Positions 24,394 through 24,894 of a DNA stretch of 24,894 bases are shown here, piece by piece. This DNA is from Draconibacterium sp. Its GTDB lineage: Bacteria > Bacteroidota > Bacteroidia > Bacteroidales > Prolixibacteraceae. Location: NCBI GenBank assembly GCA_027011835.1, contig JALUZN010000283.1, forward strand, positions 1 through 24,894, in the 5' to 3' direction. Every line of letters begins with the position of its first letter. The stretch's first letter is position 1. The translations under genes were made by a program, and so were the position numbers. Below the pieces are notes generated by a model. That model worked only from the letters and a program-made list of their open reading frames with translations. It was not told the origin of the DNA and made no database searches.

Positions 24394-24469
24394 ATAACGA
24401 CGTTAAAAAAATCCTGCTGTTTGAGGAGCTCCAATGTATTGGAGGGAGTTCAGGATTTTTAGTCGTTAT
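24394..24469. repeat. Long nested imperfect hairpin
   Basis: Three nested complementary segments make one long structure: ATAACGAC (24394-24401) with GTCGTTAT (24462-24469); AAAAATCCTG (24407-24416) with CAGGATTTTT (24451-24460); CTCCAAT (24429-24435) with ATTGGAG (24438-24444). The asymmetric unpaired parts argue against a simple terminator, and no gene ends here. It looks like the palindromic part of a dispersed repeat. Confidence 0.65.
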
Positions 24470-24514
24470 TGCGTAGCTTTTCCGAGTGAAGCGAACGCAG
24501 CCTTGGGCTTTTTG

Positions 24515-24544
24515 TTTACTTTTTGGACTAAGCCAAAAAGTAAA
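24515..24544. repeat. Perfect 12-bp inverted repeat
   Basis: TTTACTTTTTGG (24515-24526) and CCAAAAAGTAAA (24533-24544) are exact inverted complements around a six-base ACTAAG loop. A smaller GCCC-GATA-GGGC hairpin follows at 24549-24560. The block resembles hairpin-containing repeats I associate with Bacteroidota intergenic DNA; it is not next to a gene end. Confidence 0.7.
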
Positions 24545-24894
24545 ATCCGCCCGATAGGGCAAAAGTAACATCGGGGCATCCCGCTGACTGGCAACCCAAA
24601 AGTTTTAATTCCTCTAGAAATCTATTAAGTATTGTACCAACCCGAATTATGAAGTGAGCCATGTGAAATTTACCAATAAAGGGATTAGTATTGTTGTCAT
24701 TAAGTCGTCGTTTGCATCGGGGTTTAGAAATAAAGATTTGAAACGAACTTTAAGGGAAAACAGGAAAGCTGCAAGAATAATTTACAAATATTGTTATCTC
24801 GCGTCTAATATCTAAACATCTCTTTATCTTTCGATAGATGAAATACGGCGGTAAAATATTACCTTTCCCCGAATTTTGTGCCAATATTTAGCAC

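Larger units (their letters stand above)
23951..24894. other. Gene-poor terminal region with a dispersed-repeat block
   Basis: I find no credible coding region in these ~940 bases. 23951-24250 would hold the promoter of the DUF2141 gene (none could be assigned with confidence) and AT-rich DNA. 24280-24600 is more GC-rich and hairpin-dense. 24600-24894 shows nothing recognisable and no tRNA or other structured RNA that I could identify. Confidence 0.6.

Noticed and set aside
24281..24571. 96-codon minus-strand open frame
   Set aside because: It spans the hairpin block and the translated sequence has no signal, domain or plausible start context; treated as a spurious frame in a repeat.

Overview
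The window looks like chromosome of a member of the Bacteroidota, probably near Marinilabiliales/Prolixibacteraceae; this placement is inferred from gene content. The pointers are an AT-rich genome with few Shine-Dalgarno sequences, a TAnnTTTG-type promoter, a phylum-typical dcw gene order (mraZ-rsmH-ftsL-ftsI-murE-mraY-murD-ftsW-murG-murC-ftsQ-ftsA-ftsZ, without murF or ddl), an FtsL of the short Bacteroidota type, a long PurF-family protein, a GlsA/GlsB-like acyltransferase pair and a DUF2141 protein.

Layout. 1-3264 (+): yebC, then a secreted SPOR-domain protein three bases upstream of a long PurF-family amidotransferase, closed by a strong bidirectional hairpin terminator (3263-3301). 3319-5313 (-): two acyltransferase genes resembling those for amino-acid (glycine/ornithine) lipids. 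5314-6619: about 1.3 kb without a gene, holding a diverged array of roughly 237-bp repeats, palindromic hairpins and ATTCG-rich low-complexity DNA, followed by the dcw control region. 6620-23459 (+): 15 co-oriented genes, mostly touching or overlapping, for septal peptidoglycan synthesis and division, ending in a YqeY-like gene. 23522-23950 (-): a secreted DUF2141 protein. 23951-24894: no gene seen, but a block of long imperfect hairpins that looks like a dispersed repeat.

How the genes work together. MraZ probably controls the cluster through a run of TGGAAT-like boxes spaced exactly 10 bp, just upstream of its own gene. MurE, MurD and MurC build the UDP-MurNAc-peptide (MurE carries the DNPR motif of meso-diaminopimelate enzymes). 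MraY and MurG make lipid II, FtsW and FtsI polymerise and crosslink it at the septum, and FtsL and FtsQ scaffold that complex. FtsA tethers FtsZ to the membrane.

The standout is two complete, different ftsZ genes in tandem (20326-21645 and 21670-22998) behind a single ftsA. The downstream copy has a canonical GTPase core and the phylum-type C-terminal tail. The upstream copy keeps the catalytic T7-loop aspartates but has substitutions at otherwise constant core sites. Its tail is acidic, then strongly basic, and ends in an aromatic motif instead of the usual FtsA-binding peptide. This suggests a two-tubulin division ring with a specialised second FtsZ.
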